This document shows, piece by piece, positions 54,335-62,220 of a stretch of DNA of 64,000 nucleotides. Source of the stretch: Myxococcales bacterium. GTDB lineage: Bacteria > Myxococcota_A > Polyangia > Haliangiales > Haliangiaceae. The first letter of the stretch is position 1. Each line of letters starts with the position of its first letter. Position numbers and translations under genes: made by a program. The stretch spans positions 124,001 through 188,000 of the forward strand of contig JADJUW010000001.1 in NCBI GenBank assembly GCA_016716835.1, read 5' to 3'. Below the pieces are notes generated by a model, which was not told the DNA's origin, did not search any database, and was given only the letters and a program-made list of their open reading frames with translations.

Positions 54335-56506
54335 ATGAAGCGCAGGACGGGGTGGTTGCGCTGGGTCGTAGCTGCCGTCGTGGCGTCCTTGCTGGTTGCT
54401 GCGTTGGTTGCGGTGCCCAACGCGATGGAGCGCGCGGTCAGGCGGCAGGTGTTGCCGCGGGTTGCCAGCAAGCTTGGGCTTGACGTTACCGCCGCAGAAG
54501 TTGACGCCGGCTGGGGCAGCGTCGAGTTGCGCGGGGTGGCGGTGGGCGACGTCGTGATGGTGCCACGCGTCACCGTGCGCTATGCACTCGGCGCCGCGCT
54601 GCTTGGCAACATCGATGTGGTGCAAGTCGTCGTTCACGCGCCCGCGATTACCATTGAAGTGCGGCCGGACGGCTCGAGCAACCTGGATCCGATCATGCAA
54701 AGATTTCGCGCTGCCCCGGGGGCCTCGCCGACTGCGTCAGCGGGTAGCTCGACGCGGCTGCCCCGGGCGCTCCTAGTGCAGGGTGCCACCGTCCGCGTCT
54801 CTGATCGACGCCAGGGCTGGGTGCTCGATATCTCGGGCCTCGCGCTAAACGTCGCGCCTCGGACCAAGACCGGCAGCGGCCGCTTCGCCACGCTTGCAGC
54901 GCACGCCGCGCGCGGCCCTCGTCTTAGCCTTGCCGATGTGAATTTTGAGGTAGCTCGCGATGAGACGGTCGACGTGAAAATTGGCGACGGCGCGATCGAG
55001 CTGTGGCCTGGCTTTGCGTTGACGAACCTCTCCGGGACGCTTGGCTCAGCCAGGCGCGCCACGCTCACCTTGGCGTTGGCCGGCAGTTACGGCGGCGCCA
55101 AGCTGCCGCTGTGGACGGCGGCAGGCGCGCTTGACCTAAACGCTTGGCAGGGCGAGGTCACCATCGCCGCCAGCGAATTTTCCTTGGGACGCCTTGCCGC
55201 GGTGTTGCCCGCCAACATGTTTCCGGACATCGACAAGACCCTCATCGATGCGTCGCTGAAGCTTTCGTTGCGCGACAAGCGAATTACCTACGAAGGCCAG
55301 TCGCACGTCTCGGGCCTGTCGCTTAGCCATCCGATGCTCGCGTCTGAGCCGCTAGTTGGCATCGATCTAGCCTCTGAATTTGGCGGCTGGCTCGACTGGC
55401 CCACCCGAGAATTGGTGCTGCGCGAGGCGCGCTTTGTCACGCGCGAGGTGCCACTTGTGCTTCGCGGCAACGTGCTGTTCGCGCACGCGTCTCGCGTCGC
55501 GGCGGACGGCACGCCGCAGCCGTTGGCGATGTTGACGGCGCAGGCCTCGGTGCCGTCAACGCCGTGCCAGCAAGTCTTGGAAGCCATCCCCTCGGCCATT
55601 GCGCCCTTTCTCCGCGAGTTCAAGCTGCAAGGCGATTTCGCGGCCGAGGTTGACCTTGCGATCGATTGGAACAACCTAGACGCGCTGGCGCTGCGCGCGG
55701 ACATCGGGATGAACCGCTGCAAGGTGCTAAAGGCGCCGCAGGCGGTGGGCGAGCGGCTGAGGGGGGAGTTCACGCATCACGTCGAGATCGAGCAAAATGA
55801 GTGGATGTCCTTTGTCGTGGGGCCATCAAACCCGGATTTCGTGCCGTATGCAGCCTTGCCGCCGCATGTCGTGTATGCCGCGATGACGACCGAGGATCCG
55901 CGGTTCTTTAAGCACCATGGCTTCTTGCCGTCCGAGTTCGAAAAGGCGCTCGCGGCAAATCTCAAGGTTGGCTATTTCCGCCTCGGCGCGTCGCCGATGA
56001 CGATGCAGCTGGTGAAAAATGTTTTGCTGTATCGCGAGAAAACGCTGTCGCGAAAATTCCAAGAGCTCTTCCTCACCTGGCACATCGAGCAAGTGCTGAC
56101 CAAAGAGCGCATGCTCGAGATTTATTTCAATGTCGTCGAGTACGGGCCGGCCATCTACGGCGTCACGGCCGCCGCGCGAGAGTATTTCGCCAAGCCCGTC
56201 GCCGAGCTTACGCTTAAGGAGGCGGTGTTTCTCGCCAAGCTCTTGCCCTCGCCCAAGGCGCGCTACCGCCAGCTTTGCGAGGGCACCCTGCGCAAGTGGA
56301 TGGAGGATGGCATCGGGCTTGCGCTCGAGCGCATGCTGCAGAAAACCTGGATCACGCCGAACGAGTACGAGGCCGCGCTGACCACGCCGCTGGTATTTGC
56401 GACTCGCAACGAATCGCGCGAGCAGTGCCTGGCGCGCGTGAAAACGGCGATCCAAAAAGCCCGGCCCACCACGCCGCGTGCCCCGCGGCCGCCGGCGCGA
56501 CCGTAG
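54335..56506 (+). CDS. AsmA-like domain fused to a GT51 peptidoglycan glycosyltransferase
   Basis: 723 residues. N-terminal membrane helix (VVAAVVASLLVAALVAVPNAM), then about 450 residues of AsmA/TamB-like beta domain (LGLDVTAAEVDAGWGSVELRGVAVGD, VRYALGAALLGNIDVVQVVVHAP, EVRPDGSSNLDPIMQRF). From about residue 500 a GT51 domain: TTEDPRFFKHHGF (catalytic Glu), GASPMTMQLVKNVLLYREKTLSRKFQELFLTWHIEQVL, LEIYFNVVEYGPAIYGV, AVFLAKLLPSP. No transpeptidase. MtgA is normally about 240 residues with only a membrane anchor, so this fusion is unusual. Confidence 0.85.
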   Translation: MKRRTGWLRWVVAAVVASLLVAALVAVPNAMERAVRRQVLPRVASKLGLDVTAAEVDAGWGSVELRGVAVGDVVMVPRVTVRYALGAALLGNIDVVQVVVHAPAITIEVRPDGSSNLDPIMQRFRAAPGASPTASAGSSTRLPRALLVQGATVRVSDRRQGWVLDISGLALNVAPRTKTGSGRFATLAAHAARGPRLSLADVNFEVARDETVDVKIGDGAIELWPGFALTNLSGTLGSARRATLTLALAGSYGGAKLPLWTAAGALDLNAWQGEVTIAASEFSLGRLAAVLPANMFPDIDKTLIDASLKLSLRDKRITYEGQSHVSGLSLSHPMLASEPLVGIDLASEFGGWLDWPTRELVLREARFVTREVPLVLRGNVLFAHASRVAADGTPQPLAMLTAQASVPSTPCQQVLEAIPSAIAPFLREFKLQGDFAAEVDLAIDWNNLDALALRADIGMNRCKVLKAPQAVGERLRGEFTHHVEIEQNEWMSFVVGPSNPDFVPYAALPPHVVYAAMTTEDPRFFKHHGFLPSEFEKALAANLKVGYFRLGASPMTMQLVKNVLLYREKTLSRKFQELFLTWHIEQVLTKERMLEIYFNVVEYGPAIYGVTAAAREYFAKPVAELTLKEAVFLAKLLPSPKARYRQLCEGTLRKWMEDGIGLALERMLQKTWITPNEYEAALTTPLVFATRNESREQCLARVKTAIQKARPTTPRAPRPPARP

Positions 56507-56536
56507 TCCCCGATCTGCCACGATACGAATCAGAGA

Positions 56537-56602
56537 ATGGAAATGGAAACCAAGCTAATATTTAGTGTGCCATCAAATGAAGAAGATGCTGGCCCACGAT
56601 GA
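56537..56602 (+). pseudogene. Truncated AT-rich reading frame, possible immunity-gene remnant
   Basis: MEMETKLIFSVPSNEEDAGP then a stop. The pattern resembles the first residues of DUF4265-like immunity proteins (short Ile/Phe strand then EED.P). It lies in the AT-rich island before the Imm45 gene. Highly tentative. Confidence 0.25.
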
Positions 56603-56625
56603 ACTTGTGCGGGATTATATTCTCG

Positions 56626-56642
56626 GGATTTTCAAAATCCCC
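56626..56642. repeat. Short palindrome before immunity gene
   Basis: GGGATTTT-C-AAAATCCC, eight-base arms with a single-base centre, 33 bases before ATG 56675. Possible operator or a hairpin with a tight loop. Confidence 0.4.
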
Positions 56643-56674
56643 TTAATAGTTGGAACCCATTAACTTAAGTGCGG

Positions 56675-57016
56675 ATGATGAAGTCTATTAAGCTATTCGA
56701 TTATAAAGAAGCAATTATTGAAAGAGGAGCAATACTAAGGTGTCGCGGTCTTCCTCCTTACGAAGAAATTGTAGACTTCTTGGTTTGCGAAACGGTTGGT
56801 TCCAATTCTTTCCAGCTAGTTGTCTCTTCGGGCTACAAAGCTGGACTTAGATTTTGCGTGTTTCCTAAAGAATCAATTCCTGATGATTACGTTACTGGCC
56901 TCAAGACTCAATGGTTGATCGAAAATTGGGATTATTGGGGGTATGTTGATTGTCCGGTACGAGAAGTTAGGATTTTTAAAAATCTCGTCCCTGAATCATT
57001 GGATATGCTCAAATAA
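56675..57016 (+). CDS. Imm45-family immunity protein, orphan
   Basis: 113 residues, conspicuously AT-rich with Ile/Lys codons unlike its neighbours. Residue pattern matches Imm45: IKLFDYKEAIIERGAILRC, PPYEEIVDFLVCETV, VVSSGYKAGLRFCVFPKES, then LKTQWLIENWDYWGYVDCPV (the W.I.NW..W.Y..C.V motif). Imm45 proteins neutralise polymorphic or contact-dependent toxins. No toxin gene is found in the window, so it is an orphan or the island is rearranged. ATG 56675 or 56678 is the start; a GTG at 56669 is also possible. Confidence 0.78.
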   Translation: MMKSIKLFDYKEAIIERGAILRCRGLPPYEEIVDFLVCETVGSNSFQLVVSSGYKAGLRFCVFPKESIPDDYVTGLKTQWLIENWDYWGYVDCPVREVRIFKNLVPESLDMLK

Positions 57017-57193
57017 AACAGAAGCTTTCATCGGTCCTGTTATTGCGCCGTGAAGGTTCACTAGGGGGTGTCCCTAATTTTTGCGGGCAGCCTTGGCGTG
57101 ATTTGCCCGTGACGAATTAGTCGTTCGATTGCCGGACGCGCGCACGAATCGGCAGGCCAAACCTAGGCCAAGCATCGCCTGCGTGGGCAACCT

Positions 57194-57340
57194 ACCGGCA
57201 GGTGGCGCACGTTTCTTCCGCGAGCATAGATTGCACGGCGGTGTTCGTGGCACCGAGGGATGTGGATACCACAGCCGTCTCGCTTCGCCCCGGAGGGGTG
57301 CTATCTGCGAGCAGGAAGACATGTGCGCTCACCTGCCGGT
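57194..57340 (-). mobile_element. MITE-like inverted-repeat element, copy 2 (inner)
   Basis: Ends ACCGGCAGGTG and CACCTGCCGGT, followed inward by GCGCACGTTTCTTCC and its relative on the other arm. Opposite orientation to the copy at 40501; the 128-base core is ungapped relative to it. Lies inside the outer element. Confidence 0.65.
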
Positions 57341-57360
57341 CCGCATCCGCGGCCCAAACC

Positions 57361-57524
57361 CTAGTGCTCTGTCTCAAAAGTTTTGAGCCACCCTGCTTGG
57401 TCTGACGCCCGAATGCCGGCGTTGCTCGTCGGTTGTTTGGAACCACCAAACGCCCTCCTCGCGCCTTGGCCTCGGACGCCATTCCGGCGCATGGTAGCTC
57501 AAAACTTTTGAGACACAGCACTAG
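57361..57524. mobile_element. MITE-like element with CTAG-ended inverted repeats
   Basis: 32-base arms beginning CTAGTGCTCTGTCTCAAAAG at 57361 and mirrored at 57493-57524, two mismatches. TGTCTCAAAA resembles ends of IS630-type families; the 164-bp length without transposase suits a non-autonomous derivative. Confidence 0.6.
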
Positions 57525-57614
57525 ATCACCAATGCGCGCCAGGGTAATTCACGCCCGGCCTGCACTCAAAAACTAGGGACGCCCCCTAGATGGATCAGCC
57601 TTTGAGCCAAAACT

Positions 57615-57938
57615 CTACGCGTCGCGCGAGCGACCGACGCGGCGCAAGCCGATGATGAGCAGGCCGCCGGTGGCGAGGACGACGATGCCGCCGAGGATGA
57701 GCAGCGGATAGCGATAGGCGCCGCCTTTGGCGGGCGCGCGCGAGGTCCAAAAGCCTGACGCGGCGGCGGGTGGCTGCGACGTATCAATGCGGCCGACGCT
57801 GGGAGCGGTGACTTGCGTCGGCGCTGGCGCTGGCGCGGGCTGTGCATGCGCGGCCGGTTGCGAGATCTCGCCAGCCAAGACCGTGCAGCCAATGGCCAAT
57901 CCAAGCAGCGCAAACGCGAGGGGATGGCGCTGTTTCAT
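57615..57938 (-). CDS. Small secreted protein with C-terminal membrane anchor
   Basis: 107 residues from ATG 57938. Signal segment HPLAFALLGLAIGCTVLAG, then a Pro/Ala/Gln-rich linker AQPAPAPAPTQVTAPSVG and a final membrane helix YPLLILGGIVVLATGGLLIIGL ended by RRVGRSRD. The design (signal, linker, helix, Arg cluster) resembles C-terminal sorting tails, but no Cys or LPXTG motif is seen. Unknown function; divergent from trmH with about 105 bp between. Confidence 0.6.
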   Translation of the reverse strand: MKQRHPLAFALLGLAIGCTVLAGEISQPAAHAQPAPAPAPTQVTAPSVGRIDTSQPPAAASGFWTSRAPAKGGAYRYPLLILGGIVVLATGGLLIIGLRRVGRSRDA

Positions 57939-58043
57939 GGCTCCAGATACCAAGGCGTCGCGCCCGCACGCAACCCAAATTCGCCAATTGTCGCGCTTGC
58001 GGAGCCGCCGAGGCCGGGCGTTTAGCTGTGGTACATTGCCGCC

Positions 58044-58784
58044 GTGGCGCTTTCTCGTTTTGATGCCCTGCTGGCCCAGCATGACGCCGACCACGTCGTC
58101 GGGGCGCTGGCCCCGTTCGTGGGGCAGGCGCGGCGGCAGACCATCGAGCGCGTGCTCGCCGCCCGGCTCCTCGGGATTGAAATCGTGCTCGAGGACCTGT
58201 TTGACCCGCGCAACGCGGCCGCGGTCATGCGCACCGCGGAGGCCTTTGGCGTCTACCGCCTGCACATTTCCGATCCAAACGAGGAATTTCGCCCGGCCAA
58301 GACTGTTACCAAGGGGTGTCATCGATGGCTTGAGATGCAGCGGCATCGCAATACGGTTGCGTGCATCGAGGGCCTGCGGGCCGCGGGCGTCGCGGTGTGG
58401 GCCGCCGCCCTAGAGGCGCCGCACACGATGGATGACATCGACGTGTCAGGCCCGGTGGCGGTCGTCTTTGGTAACGAGCATCGCGGCGTCTCACCGGACG
58501 CGCAGGCCGCCTGCACCGGAACCTTCTCAATTCCAATGGTTGGCTTTTCGCAAAGCCTCAACATCTCGGCGGCGGCGGCGATCGCCATTCACGCGCTGAC
58601 CGGGCGCCGGCGCGCCGAGCTCGGTGGCCTAAGCGATTTGACGCCGTCCCAGACTCAACGCATGCGCGCCCAAATGCTGGCGTGGTCGGTGCGTGAGCCC
58701 GAGGCCCTGGTTGCGCATTACGCCCTGGCGGTGCCGACCAACTCGCCGCCTATCCAATCAAGGAGCCCCGATGACACCTACTAA
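58044..58784 (+). CDS. trmH: tRNA (guanosine-18-2'-O)-methyltransferase, TrmH/SpoU type
   Basis: 246 residues from GTG 58044. SPOUT-fold enzyme methylating G18 of the tRNA D loop. Motifs: VLEDLFDPRNAAAVMRTAEAFGVYRLHI (N-R-A region), VAVVFGNEHRGVSPDAQAACTG near residue 143 and FSIPMVGFSQSLNISAAAAIAIH (SAM-binding knot). The stop lies 14 bp inside the following PBP gene. Confidence 0.93.
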   Translation: MALSRFDALLAQHDADHVVGALAPFVGQARRQTIERVLAARLLGIEIVLEDLFDPRNAAAVMRTAEAFGVYRLHISDPNEEFRPAKTVTKGCHRWLEMQRHRNTVACIEGLRAAGVAVWAAALEAPHTMDDIDVSGPVAVVFGNEHRGVSPDAQAACTGTFSIPMVGFSQSLNISAAAAIAIHALTGRRRAELGGLSDLTPSQTQRMRAQMLAWSVREPEALVAHYALAVPTNSPPIQSRSPDDTY

Positions 58785-61191
58785 ACGCCGCGTACCAACC
58801 GCGCGGTTACCGCGTACGACGCCGCAAAAAGGTCAGGCGGCCGCGCCCTCACGCCCGTGGGTGCGTTGGCTCAAGCGCATTGTGCTCGCCGGCTTGCTCA
58901 TGGCCGCGCTGGGCGCCAGCGCCTTAGCGGCGATGTTCTGGATGTGGTCGCGCGATCTAGACCGCGATATGCGCAGCGACACCTTGTCGATTGCGAGCAT
59001 GCGCAACCTCGAGGGCTATCACCCCTATCAGACCACGGTCATTTACGATGCGCGGGGCCGTCGCATTGGCGAAATTTTTGAAGAGCGGCGCACGGTGGTG
59101 CCCTTTGAGCGCATGCCGCCGCAACTCATCGATGCCGTCGTCGCAACCGAGGACGCGACGTTTTGGGAGCACGAAGGCATCGACTTCATGGGCATCGTGC
59201 GCGCGACGATTGAAAATGTGCGCTCGGGAGAGGCCAAGCAAGGCGCCTCGACGATTACCCAACAGGTGGTGAAAACGTTTTTCTTGTCGCCGCAAAAAAC
59301 CATCAAGCGCAAGGTGCAGGAGATTATCTTGGCGCGGCGGATCGAGAAGCAGCTCACCAAGCAGGAAATTCTTTCGCTGTACCTTAATCAGATCAACTTT
59401 GGGCATGCGCGTTACGGCGTGCAAGAGGCCGCGCGCTTCTACTTCGGCAAAGACGTCGACCAGCTTAATCTCGGGGAGGCGGCGATGCTGGCTGGCTTGC
59501 CGCAGTCGCCAAGCCGGCTGTCGCCCAGGTCGCATCCCGAGGCGGCCAAGGCGCGGCAAACGCATGTGCTCAACCGCATGGCCGAAACCGGCAAGATCAC
59601 ACGCGAGCAGCTAAAGCAGTGGGTGAATACGCCGCTTACCATTGTGGCCGAGCCGCCGCGTGCGGCGGGCGTGGGCGCCGACTGGGTTGAGCTGGTGCGG
59701 CAAGACCTCACCGCGCGCTATGGCAAGGAGCGCCTCGCCACGCTGGGGGCGAGCGTTACGGTAACGCTAGATGCCAAATGGCAAGGAGCTGCCGAAGGTG
59801 CGCTCGAAGCCGGCCTCCGAGCCTATGATGCGCGGCAAAAACTTGGCGTCGCGGTGCGCAAGGTTAAGCCTGCGGCGATCGCGGCCGAGGTCGCCAAGCT
59901 CACCAAGAAGCTCGCCAAGGTACGCGAGCTCGACCCGCGCAATCGCTATGAGGCGGTGGTGCTTGAAGTGCATGAGGACGACAACGAGTTGGTCGTCGAT
60001 TTTGGCAAAGGTCCGGCGTCGGTGTTGCTCGGCGGCGCCGGCGATGCGCGCTATGTGCCACGCGGCAAAGATGGCAAAGACGTCAAAGTTGGCCAGGACG
60101 GCAAGCCGTCGCCGCGGTTTGCGGTTGGCGATGTGATCAAGATTGCCAAGGCAGACGTGAATGAGGCGCGCGAGCCTAAGCATGCCAAGGCGCTGGTGCA
60201 GTTGGCGCCGGGCGCCCAGGGCGCGGTGGTCGTGATCGACAACAAAACGCGCAAGGTGCGCGCGTTGGTGGGCGGTTACGACCAAGTGCCGGGTGGCTTT
60301 AATCGCGCGCTGCAGGCCAAGCGGCAGCCCGGTTCAAGTTTTAAGCCCTTTGTCTATGGCGCCGCGCTTGAGGCCAGGCGCGTCACGCCGGCCTCGATCG
60401 TCAACGACGCGCCCGAGGTCTTCGATTTGTGGAAGCCCAAGAATTATGATGCCGCCAAGTTCGAGGGCCCGGTGCGACTGCGCTATGCGCTCGCCAAGTC
60501 GATCAATACCGTGGCCATCCGGGTGTGTGCTGACATCACCCCCGCGGCGATCGTCGATTTTGCGAAGCGCGCCGGGATTGTTTCTGAGTTGCCGCTCGAG
60601 CTGTCGATCGCGCTCGGCTCGGGCGAGGTGACGCCACTCGAAATCGGCAACGCCATGGCGACCATTGCGAGCCTTGGCGCCATTTCGCCGCCGCAATTTA
60701 TCGACAAGGTGAATGACGAGGTCGTGCCGCCGCAGGCTGCGAGCCAGGTGCTAGATGCGTCGGCGGCCTACGTGCTCCTCAGCATGATGCAGTCGGTGAT
60801 CACCGAGGGCACGGGTACGCGCGCCGCGAAGCTCGGCCTGCCCATCGCGGGCAAGACGGGCACATCCAACGATTCGCGTGATGCGTGGTTCATCGCGGCG
60901 ACGCCGGACTATTCGTTCGCCGTGTGGGTTGGCTACGACAATAATCGTCAGCTCGGCAGTGGCGAGGTCGGCGGCGTGACGGCGGTACCTATCTTTGTCG
61001 AGATGGTGGCAGCGATGAAGCTGGCGCCCAAGCCATTCCCGCGGCCCGTCGGCGTCGAAGAGGTGCGCATCGATCGCGTTACCGGGCTGCTGGCCGATCC
61101 AGCCGCGCCCGTGGAATCCGTGTTGAGTGAGGTTTTATGGTCGGCACCGCGCCCGTCGAGACAGCGCCGCTGCCAGGGCAGGTGGACTTAG
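58771..61191 (+). CDS. Class A penicillin-binding protein (PBP1A type)
   Basis: 806 residues as read, from ATG 58771 with AGGAG upstream. Membrane helix (RIVLAGLLMAALGASALAAMF), GT51 domain (VATEDATFWEHEGID about 126, GASTITQQVVKTFFLS, RKVQEIILARRIEKQLTKQEILSLYLNQINFG), an OB-like insert rich in Lys/Asp (YVPRGKDGKDVKVGQDGK), then the transpeptidase with SSFK (about 520), SIN and KTGTSND (about 694). The C-terminus as read (WSAPRPSRQRRCQGRWT) is unlike the family; a +1 T in TTTT at 61133 gives FMVGTAPVETAPLPGQVDLD and an acidic tail to 61307 (about 845 residues). Confidence 0.93.
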   Translation: MTPTKRRVPTARLPRTTPQKGQAAAPSRPWVRWLKRIVLAGLLMAALGASALAAMFWMWSRDLDRDMRSDTLSIASMRNLEGYHPYQTTVIYDARGRRIGEIFEERRTVVPFERMPPQLIDAVVATEDATFWEHEGIDFMGIVRATIENVRSGEAKQGASTITQQVVKTFFLSPQKTIKRKVQEIILARRIEKQLTKQEILSLYLNQINFGHARYGVQEAARFYFGKDVDQLNLGEAAMLAGLPQSPSRLSPRSHPEAAKARQTHVLNRMAETGKITREQLKQWVNTPLTIVAEPPRAAGVGADWVELVRQDLTARYGKERLATLGASVTVTLDAKWQGAAEGALEAGLRAYDARQKLGVAVRKVKPAAIAAEVAKLTKKLAKVRELDPRNRYEAVVLEVHEDDNELVVDFGKGPASVLLGGAGDARYVPRGKDGKDVKVGQDGKPSPRFAVGDVIKIAKADVNEAREPKHAKALVQLAPGAQGAVVVIDNKTRKVRALVGGYDQVPGGFNRALQAKRQPGSSFKPFVYGAALEARRVTPASIVNDAPEVFDLWKPKNYDAAKFEGPVRLRYALAKSINTVAIRVCADITPAAIVDFAKRAGIVSELPLELSIALGSGEVTPLEIGNAMATIASLGAISPPQFIDKVNDEVVPPQAASQVLDASAAYVLLSMMQSVITEGTGTRAAKLGLPIAGKTGTSNDSRDAWFIAATPDYSFAVWVGYDNNRQLGSGEVGGVTAVPIFVEMVAAMKLAPKPFPRPVGVEEVRIDRVTGLLADPAAPVESVLSEVLWSAPRPSRQRRCQGRWT
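61133..61136 (+). other. Probable frameshift site in PBP1A gene
   Basis: TTTT run. One more T would continue the frame as SEVFMVGTAPVETAPLPG and on to a stop at 61305-61307, replacing the Arg-rich ending at 61191. GTAP plus a Glu/Asp-rich tail resembles C-termini of related PBPs. Confidence 0.6.
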
Positions 61192-61326
61192 ATTCTGCGG
61201 TGACCCAGGCGTATGAGGACGCGTATGGTGGCGAGGCGCGCCAGCCAACCGCCGGTGGCGCGAGTGACGACGATGCCGATGCCGATGCTCCGGTCGTGAC
61301 GCCGTAACTCAAATAGGTGCCGACGC

Positions 61327-62220
61327 ATGCGCAGGTACGGATTCTTGGTAGTGGCTTGGTTGGCAAGTGCAGCGGATGCGGCAGGTGCCGCGGCGGCGCC
61401 GCCGTCACAGTCTCAGCCGCAGCTGGCGCGGCTCTATACGCTTGAGATCGAAGCGGCCGGCGTGTTTGCGATCGATACCGATCGCGATGGCAGCGATGAA
61501 CTCGTCATAGTTGGCGATGAGGCCGTTGTCGTTTTCGCGAGCGAAAGCGGGCGCATCGTGCGCGCATGGCCGTTGCCGCCAGAACGCCCCACAGCCATGC
61601 CGCTGGTGGCGGGTTATTACGACGCCAGCTCGCACGCGTTCGTGTTTCGCTCGTCGCAACGCTTGGCTGGCAGTCGGCTCGACCTCGCGTCCGGCACGCT
61701 GGCATGGGATGCCGAACCGTTTTATCCGCTCTGCCAAGGGCGCTCGATGGCGCTGGACGAAAATGACGGCGCGTTTTTCAGCGACGATGAGCGCTGGCGC
61801 TGGCGGCGGTGTGGCGAGTTTGCCGCAAGCGATGGTCGGATGACGTGGACCGCCGCCGTGTCGCTCGCGGGCCGCCTGACCGTTGAGGCGGCGACCTGCG
61901 CGGCCGAGGCCTGTGGCGCGCCAAAGACCTGGGGCCCATTTGGCGGTAGCGGCGATGCATTTTCTGTGTGGTCGCGGCAAGGCCAACCCTATGTGGTTAC
62001 CGCTGGCGACGCGCCACGTGGCGGCGGCGACACCCTTTCCATTTGGGCGGCGGCCATCACGGGCAAGAAGTCACGGCCGCTTTGGCGCGGCGAGTTCGCG
62101 GGCGGCATCGTTGGCATCGTCGCAATAAACAATTCAGCTACGCCGGCGTCGCCGCGGTTGCTGGTGGCAACCGCCTTGCGCGGGGCCTCGCGCCTCGATG
62201 TGTGGGAGCTGCGATGGTGA
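61327..62220 (+). CDS. Secreted protein with FG-GAP-like segment
   Basis: 297 residues. Signal peptide FLVVAWLASAADAAGAAAA. Near the N-terminus VFAIDTDRDGSDELVIVGDEAVVVFA is a calcium-binding loop (DTDRDGSDE) of FG-GAP/VCBS type, commonly part of a propeller; the rest is beta-rich with Trp (RWRWRRCGEFA, TWTAAVSLAGRL). No enzyme motif. Located 19 bp after the frame-corrected PBP1A stop and coupled to the next gene (ATGGTGA), so probably co-transcribed. Confidence 0.7.
   Translation: MRRYGFLVVAWLASAADAAGAAAAPPSQSQPQLARLYTLEIEAAGVFAIDTDRDGSDELVIVGDEAVVVFASESGRIVRAWPLPPERPTAMPLVAGYYDASSHAFVFRSSQRLAGSRLDLASGTLAWDAEPFYPLCQGRSMALDENDGAFFSDDERWRWRRCGEFAASDGRMTWTAAVSLAGRLTVEAATCAAEACGAPKTWGPFGGSGDAFSVWSRQGQPYVVTAGDAPRGGGDTLSIWAAAITGKKSRPLWRGEFAGGIVGIVAINNSATPASPRLLVATALRGASRLDVWELRW

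Larger units (their letters stand above)
57061..57589. mobile_element. Composite inverted-repeat element (outer repeats)
   Basis: Outer inverted repeats of 23 bases: CTAGGGGGTGTCCCTAATTT... at 57061-57083 and its complement at 57567-57589, two mismatches, both ending in CTAG. The 600-bp gap between the immunity gene and the next gene is made up almost entirely of this and two inner elements. No intact transposase; short reading frames are not recognisable. Confidence 0.6.

Noticed and set aside
57192..57521. Reading frame of 109 codons through the nested repeats
   Set aside because: It runs across two independent inverted-repeat elements and has no family resemblance; differences between copies mostly change amino acids.
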